DNA of 64,000 nt from Siphonodentalium dalli (GCA_032622095.1 CP136061.1:3596001-3660000); one strand, 5' to 3'; shown: positions 1-10,625, counted from the stretch's first letter. A program made the numbers and translations. The notes: generated from the letters alone by a model not told the origin.

Positions 1-164
1 GGTGATGATGGTGGTGATGATGACGAGGACAACAATCATGATGTTAATGCAGATAATGACGATGGTGATGATAATAATGTTGCCAACGATGTTAATGTTG
101 ATGATGACGACGATAACGACAATTAGGATGACGATGATGATGGTTATGATGATGACTTACGTCC
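1..164. repeat. GAT/GAC-rich microsatellite
   Basis: Imperfect trinucleotide repeat (GATGATGGTGATGATGACGA type) from the left edge up to the exon 4 donor. The methionine-rich frame read from it is not a gene. It forms the first part of the intron following exon 4. Confidence 0.9.
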
Positions 165-327
165 CGTCGAGATACCATTTGTAATTGAACGATGAAGCTT
201 TCTGTAAATCTGACCAGCTGCTGGAAATCAATCTCTGCGGTGTGAACCAGGACCCACGATCAGCGCCAACAGTGTTGAACAACAGCCATGCCACAATATC
301 ACCTCCAGTGTACAGGACGATGGCTGC
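161..327 (-). CDS. Exon 4 of PAN-domain gene (second half of globular domain); gene continues off the left edge
   Basis: The exon starts after ATATATCCCAG at 327 and ends at donor GGGAC|GTAAGT (161), phase 2. From phase 0 it reads AAIVLYTGGDIVAWLLFN, then GADRGSWFTPQRLISSSW, then SDLQKASSFNYKWYLDG, with no stop over 55 codons. The hydrophobic strand followed by SWFTPQRLISSSW is the most recognisable motif of the domain. At least one further exon must lie beyond position 1, because the frame is open and phase 2. The first 50 or so bases and the acceptor are repeated upstream in a 73 bp tandem array. The donor is followed at once by an ATC/ATG-rich microsatellite. Confidence 0.78.
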
Positions 328-652
328 CTGGGATATATAATTATTATCAGTGTAACAACCATGCCACAATATCACCTCCAGTGTACAGGACGATGGCTGC
401 CTGTGATATATAATTATTAACAGTGTAACAACCATGCCACAATATCAGCTCCAGTGTACATGACGATGGCTGCCTGTGATATATAATTATTAACAGTGTA
501 ACAACCATGCCACAATATCACCTCCAGTGTACATGACGATGGCTGCCTGTGAAATATAATTATTAACATTGTAACAACCATGCCACAATATCACATCCAG
601 TGTACATGACGATGGCTGCCTGGGATATATCATTATTAACAATATCATTTAA
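278..652 (-). repeat. 73 bp tandem array made of intron end plus exon 4 head (5 units)
   Basis: The block CCACAATATC recurs at 291, 364, 437, 510 and 583, giving an exact 73-base period. On the minus strand each unit carries ATTATATATCACAG followed by GCAGCCATCGTC, that is the acceptor and first codons of exon 4. Exon-head starts fall at 327, 400, 473, 546 and 619. Only the unit at 327 leads into the full exon. In the others the reading frame after GTGGCATGG runs into TTGTTACACTGTTAATAA and stops. The ACACTGTT shared by exon and intron may be where the duplication formed. Confidence 0.9.
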
Positions 653-1395
653 ATTTCACATACATTTATACATTATACATGTATGTCTAAGATACTGTAT
701 GCATATATGTACGGTTTATTGAGATTGAATAAATTCTAACTCTAATCATAAATAAACAACAGTCAATAGAACATGGGTAGAACAAGACGATGTATACCTA
801 TATTACAAACAAGATAGATTCATGACCAGTGTCAATAAAACAGTAGCTACAACTTATCGCCTATGATGTATGGGGAGATAGTTGCCTAGGATTTAGAATA
901 GATCTCGATTGAAAGGTTACAAGGACTAAATTATTGAAATTATGCCCCTTGGCATTGGTGAATGGAAACTCTAGTCAGTATAAAAACAATATGGTAACTG
1001 AATGGTGTATAATATCTGCGGTTGTTTCATATGAACGAAAACCTAAATCCAAAAAGGCTACAGGGAGGGGGGGGTCTGCAGAAAACTTCCAGACATAGGA
1101 CCCCGTGTGGGTCCGGGGTGGATTCCTACCGCCCACTGCGAGGGGTAAAAATCCTCTAATGTGGCACACTGTTTGCCGTGGGGTGCACCACGTGAGGTGT
1201 GGTGTAGGAGTCCTGGGGTACTATAGGGCGGTCGTATCACGCGAGGCATCGACCTTCGGAAACGACTTAGCTCATGGTCCTCTTTGGTCCTGGTTTCAAA
1301 CTCAATACTGGCGGTGCTATGCTGCTAAACTGCTAATTAACGAACAAATTAGGAAAAGAGAGTCTCAAACTCGATCCTAGCGCTGATATCAGAAT
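653..1395. other. Intron 3 sequence with a G-rich repeat remnant
   Basis: AT-rich non-coding sequence to about 1050, then a GC-richer remnant (1050-1385) with a G run and CCCGTGTGGGTCCGGGGTGG. Its end (1316-1381, GCTATGCTGCTAAACTGC to AAACTCGATCCTAG) recurs, inverted and diverged, near 3060-3110. The overlapping open frames at 975-1380 read through this repeat on both strands and show no conserved domain. Confidence 0.5.
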
Positions 1396-1397
1396 TA

Positions 1398-1492
1398 TTT
1401 ATTGACAGAAGTACAAAGTTGTATAAGTTTGAATCAGTAGCATTACATAATGGCGACTATCAACATGGTGCGTAATAAGTCAAGTGGGCATG
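1398..1492 (+). repeat. Direct repeat A, copy 1 (about 95 bp)
   Basis: TTGACAGAAGTACAAAGTTG through AAGTCAAGTGGGCATGTA is repeated at 1747-1842 with a few changes. Between the copies lies a very AT-rich stretch of short TTAAAGAATGTAAGAA-type repeats. It may be two ends of one element or a local duplication. Confidence 0.75.
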
Positions 1493-1503
1493 TATATTGT
1501 CGC

Positions 1504-1545
1504 TTCGCATATATAAGAGAATGCATTAGCCTAACAAATGTTAAA
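1504..1545 (+). mobile_element. Fragment of AAGAGAATGCA palindromic MITE
   Basis: CGCATATATAAGAGAATGCA TTAGCCTAACAA matches one arm of the palindromic elements at 6325-6540 and 57150-57330. Only the arm remains. Confidence 0.6.
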
Positions 1546-1746
1546 TTATTTTTTAACTGTTAAAGAATGTATAAGAAATAATGATAAAAAAATTGATAAA
1601 TAATGTAAGACTTTTTTTTATGATAAAATTGTTGAAGAAATAAGAACAAATTATAAACATTGGTATAGAATGTAAGAAATAATTATTTTAAAAAATGATT
1701 AAAATTGTTAAAGAATGTAAGAACAAATGATATATTTTTTTAAAGA

Positions 1747-1842
1747 CTGTTGACAGAAGTACAAAGTTGTATAAGTTTTAATCAGCAGAATTATATAATG
1801 GCGAATATCAACATGGTGCGTAATAAGTCAAGTGGGCATGTA
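1747..1842 (+). repeat. Direct repeat A, copy 2
   Basis: Second copy of the unit at 1398-1492, about 350 bases downstream in the same orientation. It includes ATGGCGAATATCAACATGGT where copy 1 has ATGGCGACTATCAACATGGT. The open frame covering it is not shared with copy 1 and is not supported as a gene. Confidence 0.75.
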
Positions 1843-2110
1843 AATTATGTTGTTTATAAAAATATAGGTATATGTAAATTTCAATGTTTCCCAAAGAATA
1901 TATTGCGGTTATGTACTTCTGTACGCGATGGCATAGCCAGGAGAGCTATCTTCCGGCCGACCCCGTGTAATGATTATACATTGCGTTTCCTGGCTTGTGT
2001 ATGTGGGGCTCCACCCGCGCTCCAATCCCATTCTACATTGATCAGTAGATCAGACGCTCCGATTGGTGTGTTGTAACTGCATGCATAATCACGGATCTGA
2101 GTGGTGCTAT

Positions 2111-3010
2111 CACCCTAAATCTAGTTGGATAAGAAGTTATACAACAGTCAATCAACCGTTTTATGCCCACAGCACCTATCTACATTGTGTGAAAAGTTGC
2201 ATGACAATTTTGTTGGATACACTTTTACACAACGTTGCATATATATTTACTACCAACGGTTGTATGTTAATTATACAACGTGTTGGATGAAATTTCACAC
2301 AGCACTCAATCAACGTTAATTGCCCACAGCACATGTCTACGTTTATTGAACTGTTGGGTGTTGGGTAGAGTTGGGTAACATTTGTTGATTGGAAAGTTTA
2401 CCCAACGTTGATTGGAAAGTAAAATGGGGCAATACGTCGTGGATAGCTTTGCCGGTATAGTATACCTTTGTTATAATTATTCTTTGTACGATACACTGAT
2501 TATGTAGGATTTGTGTGTTGAGTGTATGAGTGTATGAGTGTACTACTTTAGTCAAATTAGTGCCGTCATGCAGCAGTTGTGTAACTTTGTAAACTTCAAA
2601 ATTTGGCAAATATAAATAAATATAAATAAATATACACTCAATACATAAAACCTACATAATCAGTGTATCGTACACAGAATAATTATAACAAAGGTATACT
2701 ATACCGGCAAAGCTATCCACGACGTATTGTCCCATTTTCCAGTCACTCAGGAGTTTTTTCACGCAGTCGTCCATCTTGTTTTGAAATATTTGGAGCCAAA
2801 AACTCGCATGCTCGCCCGCACCGGAAACGCGTTGCTATTGGATGACCCGGTCACGTGGCGGTTTTATCCAATGTTGTATGAAAGTAATACCACAGAAGAC
2901 AGTTCAGGCAATCAGTTGTGTACATCGTACTAAACTGTTGGATAATAAGTACACAACAAATTCGCACCCAACGAGTTGTATACAACGTTCATCCAACTAG
3001 ATTTAGGGTG
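2111..3010. mobile_element. 0.9 kb foldback element with 20 bp perfect terminal inverted repeats
   Basis: CACCCTAAATCTAGTTGGAT (2111-2130) is the exact reverse complement of 2991-3010. A second, longer inverted pair lies inside: about 2413-2511 against 2649-2741, covering AATACGTCGTGGATAGCTTT and its complement. Subterminal CAACG/CGTTG motifs recur on both sides. There is no coding capacity; the open frames inside are hairpin shadows. No clear target duplication was found (AT on the left, TA on the right), so the superfamily is uncertain. Confidence 0.8.
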
Positions 3011-4149
3011 TACCTGAGCCTCGTGTGCACCAATTGTATTGGCTAGCAACTTCAGAACCCCTCTTTAGCAGCATAGTACGACTAGCGTCAAGTTTGAAAC
3101 TCTCTTTTCTTATTTCTATTATATTATATCCCCTAATTTGCAGAACACAAAATGCATAATCGAGTTGACTAATGGGTGAACTGTTGAACATCACCAACTT
3201 CAACTGGGGAACTTCAATCTGATCCTAGGTCTCCCATAGCAATTGAGGCCTAACAGAATGAGGTTCCCAGAGGGTGAATTTGTTTGGACATATGGGAATT
3301 CGCTCTGGCGTGATGATCTGGAAACAACGATGCAGCTTTTCAAATGAGAACACACGTGCATCCAACCAACTAGTCTACAAACAGCTCCGCATTTGAGGTC
3401 AGGAACATCTGCGAAGCACTTCCATTCGGCAAATATCGGCATTTTCCGTACCGTATATGAGATGGCTACCGATGAATGAATTTTCGCGCAACATCGCTGG
3501 CAACCTTGGACCGTTAAACATACGGTCAGGCTGTAGCATGTTCCACGGTACAAAACCGTTTAAGTAACTGGCAGACTGTAACCAGTAGCTGTCAGACCGA
3601 TGTATTTGTTACGGCTCAACACGGTTTAATTAATATCAAGACCGTAACAAATAAAGGTCAGACCTATGGTATTTTTCACGGGTCAACACCAATTGTTTGC
3701 TCTTAATTTACTAATTTACCGTAGAATTATCCAAGTTCCCATGGTGACAATATGATTTCCCGGTTGGCATTACGATTGATATGTTTTAGAATGGTCGAAA
3801 CTAGTATTATTCGTAACTGAAAAATACATCTTAGTTCTATTATTATCATAGTTTTGATGAAACGTAAATCTTTCAATGCATAAAGTGATAGCCAATACTT
3901 ATGAAACTTTGTAGTTTGCAGAGGTTCAAACTTGTTATCTGCCTCGTGGAATTTAATCCCGAAAAAGGCTGTACACGCGTGATGTGTTCACCTTTCGCTA
4001 ACTACTGTATAAATATGTCTGTAAATGAAAAACACGATTCTAGTAATAGCCGAAAAGCCAACGCATCAGTATTCAGTTACGAGTAATTCTAATTTTGACC
4101 ATTCTAAAATATATGAATCGGGATGCCATTTTGAGACATAAAAGAACAG
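3011..4149. other. Intronic sequence with imperfect inverted motifs
   Basis: Between 3480 and 3690 there are several ACGGTC/GACCGT motifs, including TGTATTTGTTACGG and its near complement CCGTAACAAATAAA, suggesting a decayed foldback. The rest is plain AT-rich intron. I see no credible exon. Confidence 0.4.
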
Positions 4150-4156
4150 TTAAAAC

Positions 4157-5528
4157 AGGGGGGGGGGGCGAATTTTTTTTACGAGACGTGAGGTAGGGGG
4201 GTGGGTGGGTAACCAACCGAGGCCGGAAACAGTTTTTGACCACTTTTTTGGCATTTTGTTTTCATTGACATATTTTCAACTGTTTTAAACATATTTGTTT
4301 ATATGTTGTGGCTTGTTGCAATATGAGAAGCACTAATACATTCAATATTGATATAATTACCCCCATAAGTTGATATAAAATGGAAAAATAGTGAATATTG
4401 TGGGGGTGGGTCCCAAAATTTTCATTGACTTTTTTTGCGCGCAAATTTTTTTTATTGTGTCTGTTTCAGCTTGCTTGGCAGTTTTTATATTGAAAATTGT
4501 CTAGTTCACGGTGTAGTTCAATAAAAAAAATACTTCAGATAGCTCTAGGGTAGGGTGAACTTAATGCAGCCTGACAATATCAGCTATAACAACTCATGAC
4601 AGAATATTACAATAATTCTTATACTTCATGACAGTCTCTTTACTCATACAGTTAGCTGATGCATGAGTGTAATGTATGAAATAATGTATCAGAATAATGT
4701 ATAGTTAATAATATATAGTAGACACAGGTAGACATATAATAGTAGATCAAGAGTACAGCCGGTATACTGTAAACAGAAGACCAAATTGGAGTTATCTTCC
4801 CTACACCAACACAATGACGTTACGCTTACTGTGACCTCGTCTCCACGGTCACGTCACTAAAGTGCACATCCGTGTATATGGATTTCGCACTAAATTGACC
4901 ATCCGCGTTCAAACTCAAAGGGTTAAACATTATTTTAGGCCTAGCCAATCCTAAGTCGTAATGCGAGGTCGGGTCGGTGCAGGCATTCATAAAAGCTAAT
5001 TCGTATACTGGTTCATATGCACATTTTCCTTTTTGGTATTACTATAGGCTCTAGGCCTACTAGTTGATGCTGGTTGATGTCTGAAAAAAAGTTAAATTGA
5101 ATTTTGTGTAATTGTTTATTCTATTATAGGCCCTAACACTGGCCCTAGTTATTTTTTGTTGTCATTCCAGGGGATTCAACATATTTTTTATATACTCACA
5201 CAGATGAATAGGCTGGGTTATAAATTTACCAATATAATCACATCATATTCTACCTTTGTTCGATTGCTTAGAGTTCAATTTTGCACATGTTTGTAACAGG
5301 AAGTCAGCTGAGGAAGTAACATTTAATTTGGTCTTTCAAAGAAGGGACCAATATAGAGCGGTTGGTCGTTACAGAGGGGACCAATATAAAGTTTTGGGGT
5401 TTTGGGGGGTGGGTGTCTAAAATTTTATGAAAAAAAAAAGGAAAGGGTGGGTGGGTGTAAATAAATGGCAATGTAAAAAAAAAACACCCCCACGTCTCGC
5501 AACGTTTTTACGCCCCCCCCCCCCCCTG
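4157..5528. mobile_element. hAT-like non-autonomous element with G-tract termini
   Basis: The element starts CAGGGGGGGGGGCG and ends in a long C run followed by CTG, and is flanked on both sides by GTTAAAA (4150-4156 and 5529-5535). The termini are inverted repeats: both contain a G run, a T/A run, then GAGACGTG (left 4181 onward; right as CACGTCTCG near 5492). CAGGGG ends and a 7-8 bp duplication are typical of hAT elements. It is 1372 bp with no transposase frame. The poly-G length differs between ends, as expected for slippage. Confidence 0.75.
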
Positions 5529-5536
5529 GTTAAAAC

Positions 5537-6320
5537 TCAAATTTATGTACATGTACAATTAGAACATCTTAATGTCATCTTTTTTGGTAACATGTAGGGC
5601 GTGAAATTGTCCAGTCACTTGTAAACACAGTTTTTGTTTTAACAGGTGAATCCGTACATCACGACAGTATATCAACAACAGCTAGTTGGGATTGAAACCT
5701 TCAAGACAACAGCAGATCCCGTAATGAATGCGCGCGATGATTTGGCGACAATATTCTCCTACATGTATAGTCTCACATTTTTCGATGAATTTTGACAGCA
5801 TGATGCATCAAACTATGTATACTTGTATCACGACACTTGGTATCCATATCCGTGAGTCAGCCAATGATGGTTTGATAAGAACATCCAACCAATAGTGCAC
5901 CCCCGGTCCGTAAATTGCCGTAATAACTTGGCGATAACATGGCTAATGACGACAATGTCTCATATATACACGTTTCAATGAAAATTGATGAACACGGGAT
6001 GAATCGGTCTGTGTAATTGTAATAGTGGTACATGTAAGTTGGAATTATATATGTGTGATCATCCGTCATTGCGAGGCGTCAGTTCATTGTTTACGGTGTT
6101 GTTGTTGTTGAAATTGAAGCTCTTGTGAATTAATCTGGTGCGTACAGTATATACTCTCGTGTAAATGTACATGCATGTGCTTTGAAACAATCAGAACACT
6201 GTCAACTGGACTGAACAGTTCAAGTGTCAACATTCTAATAGCTGTTATGTAAATAGTATGTTGTTATTGATATTGTTGCCACCAGTGCATGACATCGAAG
6301 CCCTTGTTAATTGTACCTGT
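5537..6320. other. Intronic sequence, nothing recognised
   Basis: AT-rich non-coding DNA. The minus-strand frame at 5857-6069 has no domain, splice sites or composition to support it. Confidence 0.4.
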
Positions 6321-6324
6321 ATCC

Positions 6325-6540
6325 CCCTGTGTCAGTATTTTTTTGCGAAAACCCTGTGACGATGCATTCTCTTGGGTATGAGAGTCTTCCTAGGGCGCCT
6401 CACATTTATAAGAGAATGCACTGGCCTAACAATATTTACCCTTATCTTGTAAGCCAGTGCATTCTCTTATATATGCGTGGCGCCCTATGGGCGACTCGCA
6501 TACATAAGAGAAAGCACTGACACAGGGTATGTAATGCTGC
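6325..6540. mobile_element. Palindromic MITE (AAGAGAATGCA family), copy 1
   Basis: Two hairpins lie side by side. Each has arms ending in GCATTCTCTTA/TAAGAGAATGC around a GGGCGCC or GGCGCCC core. They are separated by CCTAACAATATTTACC and CTTGTAAGCC. The termini read CCCTGTGTCAGT and CACTGACACAGGG. A near-identical element in the opposite orientation lies at 57150-57330. The shared peptide-like frame (CILLYMRG) reflects DNA homology, not a gene. Confidence 0.8.
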
Positions 6541-7031
6541 ACCAGCGCAGCTCCCATCATGATAGGGTTAAAATAATGTTTGCCAAATTCTTTTAGAAAT
6601 TGCCGAATTCTATCAGTTTCTGCAACATTGAATCTTATATGTCAACAAAATTAATGTGCCAGAAAACTAATACATCTATGCATATAAAACGCACCTGCAC
6701 CACAGCTAACTACGTGAGAAGTAAAACTCGGTATATTTCCACATGTAGCGATGCTACCGATAATTACCTATAAATAACAAGCAATTATCTCGTACGAGGG
6801 GGGGGGGGGTCGGACAAAATTTTCAGGGACGTATGCTGATTTTTTCCTGATTTTTAACTCTCATGTCGTTGGCTCTGGCAAAGATGCAGTTTTTAGACAT
6901 GTTGCCGTTCATATTCTGGTGGTTTTCTATGACGAAATACCTGAAAAATTACCTGCCAAATTTGCCAGTGTGTCAACACAGCCTTAGTGGGATGAGAAAA
7001 AACAAATTACCACGATTTTGATGAGGACGGC
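6541..7031. other. Intronic sequence with a short G run
   Basis: Non-coding, with a G run at about 6799-6810 followed by a TCGGACAAAATTTT motif that may be the edge of another decayed element. No exon seen. Confidence 0.35.
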
Positions 7032-7432
7032 ATAGGCGTTGTCAGGACGATAATCACTACGATGACAAGATGAAGATGATTAGGTCGACGGCGCTGAAGG
7101 CGACGATACTGATGATGACTGCATTGTATGATGACGATGATGACGACAGCAACGACGACGATCACGTCGATTATGATGATGATTATGATGTTAATGATGA
7201 AGTTGTTGGTGATGATGAGGATAAAGATGACGGCGACGACAATGATGATGATGTTGATGGTGTTGATGATGATGACGATGATGCTGACGAATAATGATGA
7301 TGATGATGATGGTGATCATGATGATGATGGTGATCATGATGAGGATGATGATGATGAGGATGATGATGATGTCGACGACGATGATGACGATGAGGATGTT
7401 GATGATGGTGATGATGATGACGATGATGATCT
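7032..7432. repeat. GAT/GAC microsatellite
   Basis: About 400 bases of imperfect GAT repeat with GAC, GAG and GTT variants. Frames through it give poly-Asp or poly-Met strings and are not genes. Confidence 0.95.
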
Positions 7433-7444
7433 AAGTGACCACAT

Positions 7445-7622
7445 TGTATATATAAGGATTAACTGTCATGTGGACTGTTTTTATGGAGTTGTAACGGTGA
7501 GGTAAGTGGACATAACTTGTGTAAAACCCGAAGGGTTTTACATACAAGTTATGTCCACTTACCTCACCGTTACATCTCCATAAAAATAGTCCACATGACA
7601 GTTAATCCTTATATTTATATAC
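7445..7622. mobile_element. Near-perfect foldback MITE (about 178 bp)
   Basis: The left arm (TATAAGGATTAACTGTCATG then TGGACTGTTTTTATGGAG and GTAACGGTGAGGTAAGTGGA) is mirrored on the right by TCCACTTACCTCACCGTTAC and CATGACAGTTAATCCTTATA. The turn is AAAACCCGAAGGGTTTT. The transcript would form a hairpin of about 80 bp. It sits against the GAT microsatellite. Confidence 0.88.
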
Positions 7623-8033
7623 ATTTAGCGAAAAAGCCGCTTTTGTAAATATATTTAAATCGAAAAGTGTATCGTGACAAGATCAGCCCAAAATACCCAA
7701 TAGCACCCTTGGCAAAAGTTAATAGGAACAATTTCTCTTCATGTTGAAACCCGATGATGTATTAAGTCAATCCTGCGCGAGTCAAAATGCGCCCAAAGCA
7801 TTACGCGTTCGTCTTTCCAAACCTAATGACGTATCGATGGTGTTATTAGCTTGGTGTTATGAGGCGTTACGCATTCACCGAGAACTAACTGCAACTAGCC
7901 ACGTGGGCGCCGACCAATCAGAATGCTGGATTTAGTGATGACAACACTTAGTGTGTAAATATATGTACATATCCATGTACGCATTAATTTGCAGCGTTGA
8001 CACTTAAAGCATACAAGATGTAAAGGTGGAGTA
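7623..8033. other. Intron 3 sequence beside exon 3
   Basis: Non-coding. The forward frame at 7741-7935 contains two similar CGATGATGTATTAAG/CTAATGACGTATCGA stretches but no domain, and lies in the intron next to the exon 3 donor. Confidence 0.35.
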
Positions 8034-8038
8034 CTTAC

Positions 8039-8199
8039 TTTAATGATCGAGCCCGGAGTCCGCCAGTCGTTAACCACCCTGCTCCTGTATACATCGTTGC
8101 AGCCCGGGCCCGTGCAGATCTCCAAGTCGTTATACCACTCATCGAGAACGTTGACCCCTGTTTCTTTGTGAACCCCAAATACCAGCTCCATTCTCCTAT
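8039..8199 (-). CDS. Exon 3 of PAN-domain gene (first half of globular domain)
   Basis: The acceptor CTCTCTACTTTAG is followed by AT (completing a split Asp codon) and 53 codons, ending at a consensus donor (ATTAAA|GTAAGT), phase 0. The translation begins RRMELVFGVHKETGVNVLDE and contains EICTGPGCNDVYRSRVVNDW, with two cysteines that may pair. Its alternating hydrophobic pattern joins smoothly to exon 4 (IIK / AAIVLYTGG), suggesting one beta-rich domain cut by a phase-0 intron. Predicted proteins of this general look, with an xSWFxxxRLxSSSWxDL signature in the second half, seem familiar to me from marine invertebrate secreted proteins, but I cannot name the family. The ATG inside the exon is an internal Met, not a start. 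Confidence 0.72.
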
Positions 8200-9690
8200 C
8201 TAAAGTAGAGAGAACGGATGTAGAATGACGTCACATTTACGAATGTTAACTGTTGCATTACGGTGAGTGCATCCACAGGGACGTGTCGTTAAAAACGAGT
8301 AACAAATATAAATAATTTTTAACATCTAAATTAAAAACGGGCGCACCACTTTAACAAACGCAGCGCTATTGATATAATCTGTTACAATAAGGGAGTTAAC
8401 TATTTCCAAATCCTCGTCACTTCTAACGGCTATAATTCACAAACGCCTGAACTACGTCCTAATACTCCGACGCCAATGGATCGAGTAAAAGCTATATTTT
8501 ACAAATCTGGTACACCACTCTGGGATAAACTGTTTGACTATTTATAATACAGACGACGAACAACACAATCACTGAGAACACCGGCTCGATGTCCACGCTT
8601 TTACTATATTTTTACTCGATCGATTGGTGTTGGAATTTTAGGAATCGGTTCAGGTGTTTGTGAATTATTATGGAGAAGTGAGAAAATATTCGAAATAGTG
8701 AACTCCCTTGTAACGTAATGCCTATATACATGTATGGCTATATGTTATCTCACATGACTATCTAGGCCGTATCCGTGCTTGTGATTTGGTTGATTGATTC
8801 ACTATTATCGATAGCGTCGTCCACGGCACGATGGTGGGCCTCCTAATTTTAGCACACCCACTATCGCTTGGAAAATCCAGAAATATATTTTTAGCATGCC
8901 CACCATTCCGGGGAGATAATTTGAACTCCGCAAGAGTAGAATTCTTCCCTCGCTAAGATCCCCCGAAGATTGCCGGGGCGAATCGGTATACCTCGGCACA
9001 AAAGTAGAGTGATTGTGGAAATAACTATCACAACACATGAATGAAAAAATAATATCCAGTAATTATATGACCTTTAATTATATATCAATATTATTATTAG
9101 AATAAGAAAACGATCATTCTGGTTGCTGCATCATATATCTAGGCTAAAATAAACCAACGTTTGATAAATAAATAAATCGCAATATCGTCACTACTAGGGT
9201 TGAACCAGGAAGGAGCCTAGTCTCACTATAAGCTGTATATTTAATTTTTGTTTAAAATTCAAATGTTTCTGAAATTAATAAAATAAAACACTTTTTTAAT
9301 AATTAAAAGAAATTTATTAAAATCACGAAAATAAAAACTCGCAGAGTGGCACTCATATATACCGTAGTTACACCACATCTTTAAACTTAAACGCCTCGCA
9401 CAGTTTTTATGAACCCTACTCTAAAAATAGTTTTTGAATGTCGTGGAATGTCAATAAATTATGACTGATTTTCCCCAGAGACTAACGGAACGTTATTCTA
9501 ACGTTGTGATCTTTTCTGTTCTGTTAAGGATATCCCTCCTTTTTTTCACATTTATACATGTTAAAATAAAAATTTAAAACCTAGTTTTATTAGTAAGATC
9601 ATCATATATACGGTTAAGATATGTAGGTAAAAGTTGTGTTGCGTTGTGTGAATTTAGAGTTATTCCTCCTGTATCTGGGATTTCAGTCAA
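8200..9690. other. Intron 2, near end, with inverted GATCCCCCGA motif
   Basis: Mostly AT-rich intron. At 8930-8985 the sequence CTCGCTAAGATCCCCCGAAG is the reverse complement of the short array at 9720-9830, so 8800-9850 may be the remains of one foldback element. Around 8400-8690 two stretches are also loosely inverted to each other (CGGCTATAATTCACAAACGC and GTTTGTGAATTATTA). Confidence 0.4.
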
Positions 9691-9714
9691 CCGAGTCCCG
9701 TTCGACTGTTTCCG

Positions 9715-9830
9715 GTGGATCTTAGCGGGAATATTCGGGGGATCTTAGCACCGAGTCATGTTCGGGAATCTTCGGGGGATCTTAGCACCGAGTGATGTTC
9801 GGGAATCATCGGGGGATCTTAGCGAGGCAA
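9715..9830. repeat. About 46 bp tandem repeat (GGGGGATCTTAGC), 2-3 units
   Basis: TTCGGGGGATCTTAGCACCG then AGTCATGTTCGGGAATC repeats with small changes. An inverted relative is at 8930-8985. Confidence 0.7.
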
Positions 9831-10141
9831 AAATTCTAGTATTGCTCCGTCTCCCTGCAAAAGTTCTGTCCGAAATGTCTTTGTAATGGACCACTAGAGC
9901 ACAATAACTTATCGTAAGCAAATTGTTTGTGTTATATGTGATGTTTTCTCAATTTTTGGTGACGATTTATCATGTTTTTCCTTGCCATTGTTCACAATGT
10001 CAATTTCCTAAGTTCGCACTACAGTTTTTCTAAACGAAATCTTCAGTTTGTTTTCGGTAAACAAAAAAGTATTGTTTTGATCTGACGGCATTGTTTAACA
10101 ACTACGATGTCTGCTTTCCATTGCTTTCGAAATAAGTGGAA

Positions 10142-10294
10142 ATGGTAACAATAACTTATGAAGAAGAAGAAGATTTAAGATTTGCACAGTTAGAAGCCAG
10201 ACAATTTATTGAAGCCAATTTGACCATGCAGCAAAACAAAAATAATGAAACAATAAAATTCACACTGGAAATGCTAAAATCTTTCTATGATTAA
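10142..10294 (+). pseudogene. Short coding-like frame (50 residues), probable transposon fragment
   Basis: ATG at 10142 to TAA at 10294. The peptide contains YEEEEDLRFAQLEARQFIEA then NLTMQQNKNNETIKFTLEML KSFYD. It is charged and helical, unlike the surrounding intron. The Asn/Thr-rich stretch followed by amphipathic leucines loosely recalls the N-terminal helical region of Crypton-like tyrosine recombinases (FxxxNxNxxTxxxTxxxL), but this is a weak resemblance. It lies on the strand opposite the main gene, inside intron 2. No continuation of the protein was found. Confidence 0.28.
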
Positions 10295-10554
10295 AAGGAC
10301 ATACATTAAATATGGGATGTGGGACAACACGGAGAACGTTCGATAAAATAATAATAAATATTGCCGGGATTGTCGGTGATTATGCCAAAATAGTGGTCCT
10401 CGCTGCCTTAAAATATAATTAAAATACTATAATTCATCACCATTTGGAACGTCTGTGTCTCAGAAATGCCCATGTAGAAATAGAAAACAGCTTAAATCAT
10501 AGAAAGATTCCCCCGTTGTGGCTCCCAGAATGCAACAAAATTCAAACAAAAATG

Positions 10555-10625
10555 TATTTTCAATGGAAGGTGAATAACCATATCTTTAAGATATAGAGTT
10601 ATTCCCCATCCATTGAAAATAATTG
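10555..10625. repeat. Short palindrome (foldback, about 70 bp)
   Basis: ATTTTCAATGGAAGGTGAAT and its near complement ATTCCCCATCCATTGAAAAT surround TATCTTTAAGATA. Probably a small MITE. Confidence 0.7.

Noticed and set aside
278-652. CRISPR-like regular repeats
   Set aside because: The repeats are directly adjacent without unique spacers, in an animal genome, and are explained by exon-head duplication.
6311-6520. Frame similar in protein to one at 57172-57366
   Set aside because: The similarity (CILLYMRG and others) comes from two copies of a palindromic MITE.
7070-7505. Asp-rich and Met-rich open frames
   Set aside because: They are translations of a GAT microsatellite in different phases, with no flanking coding sequence.
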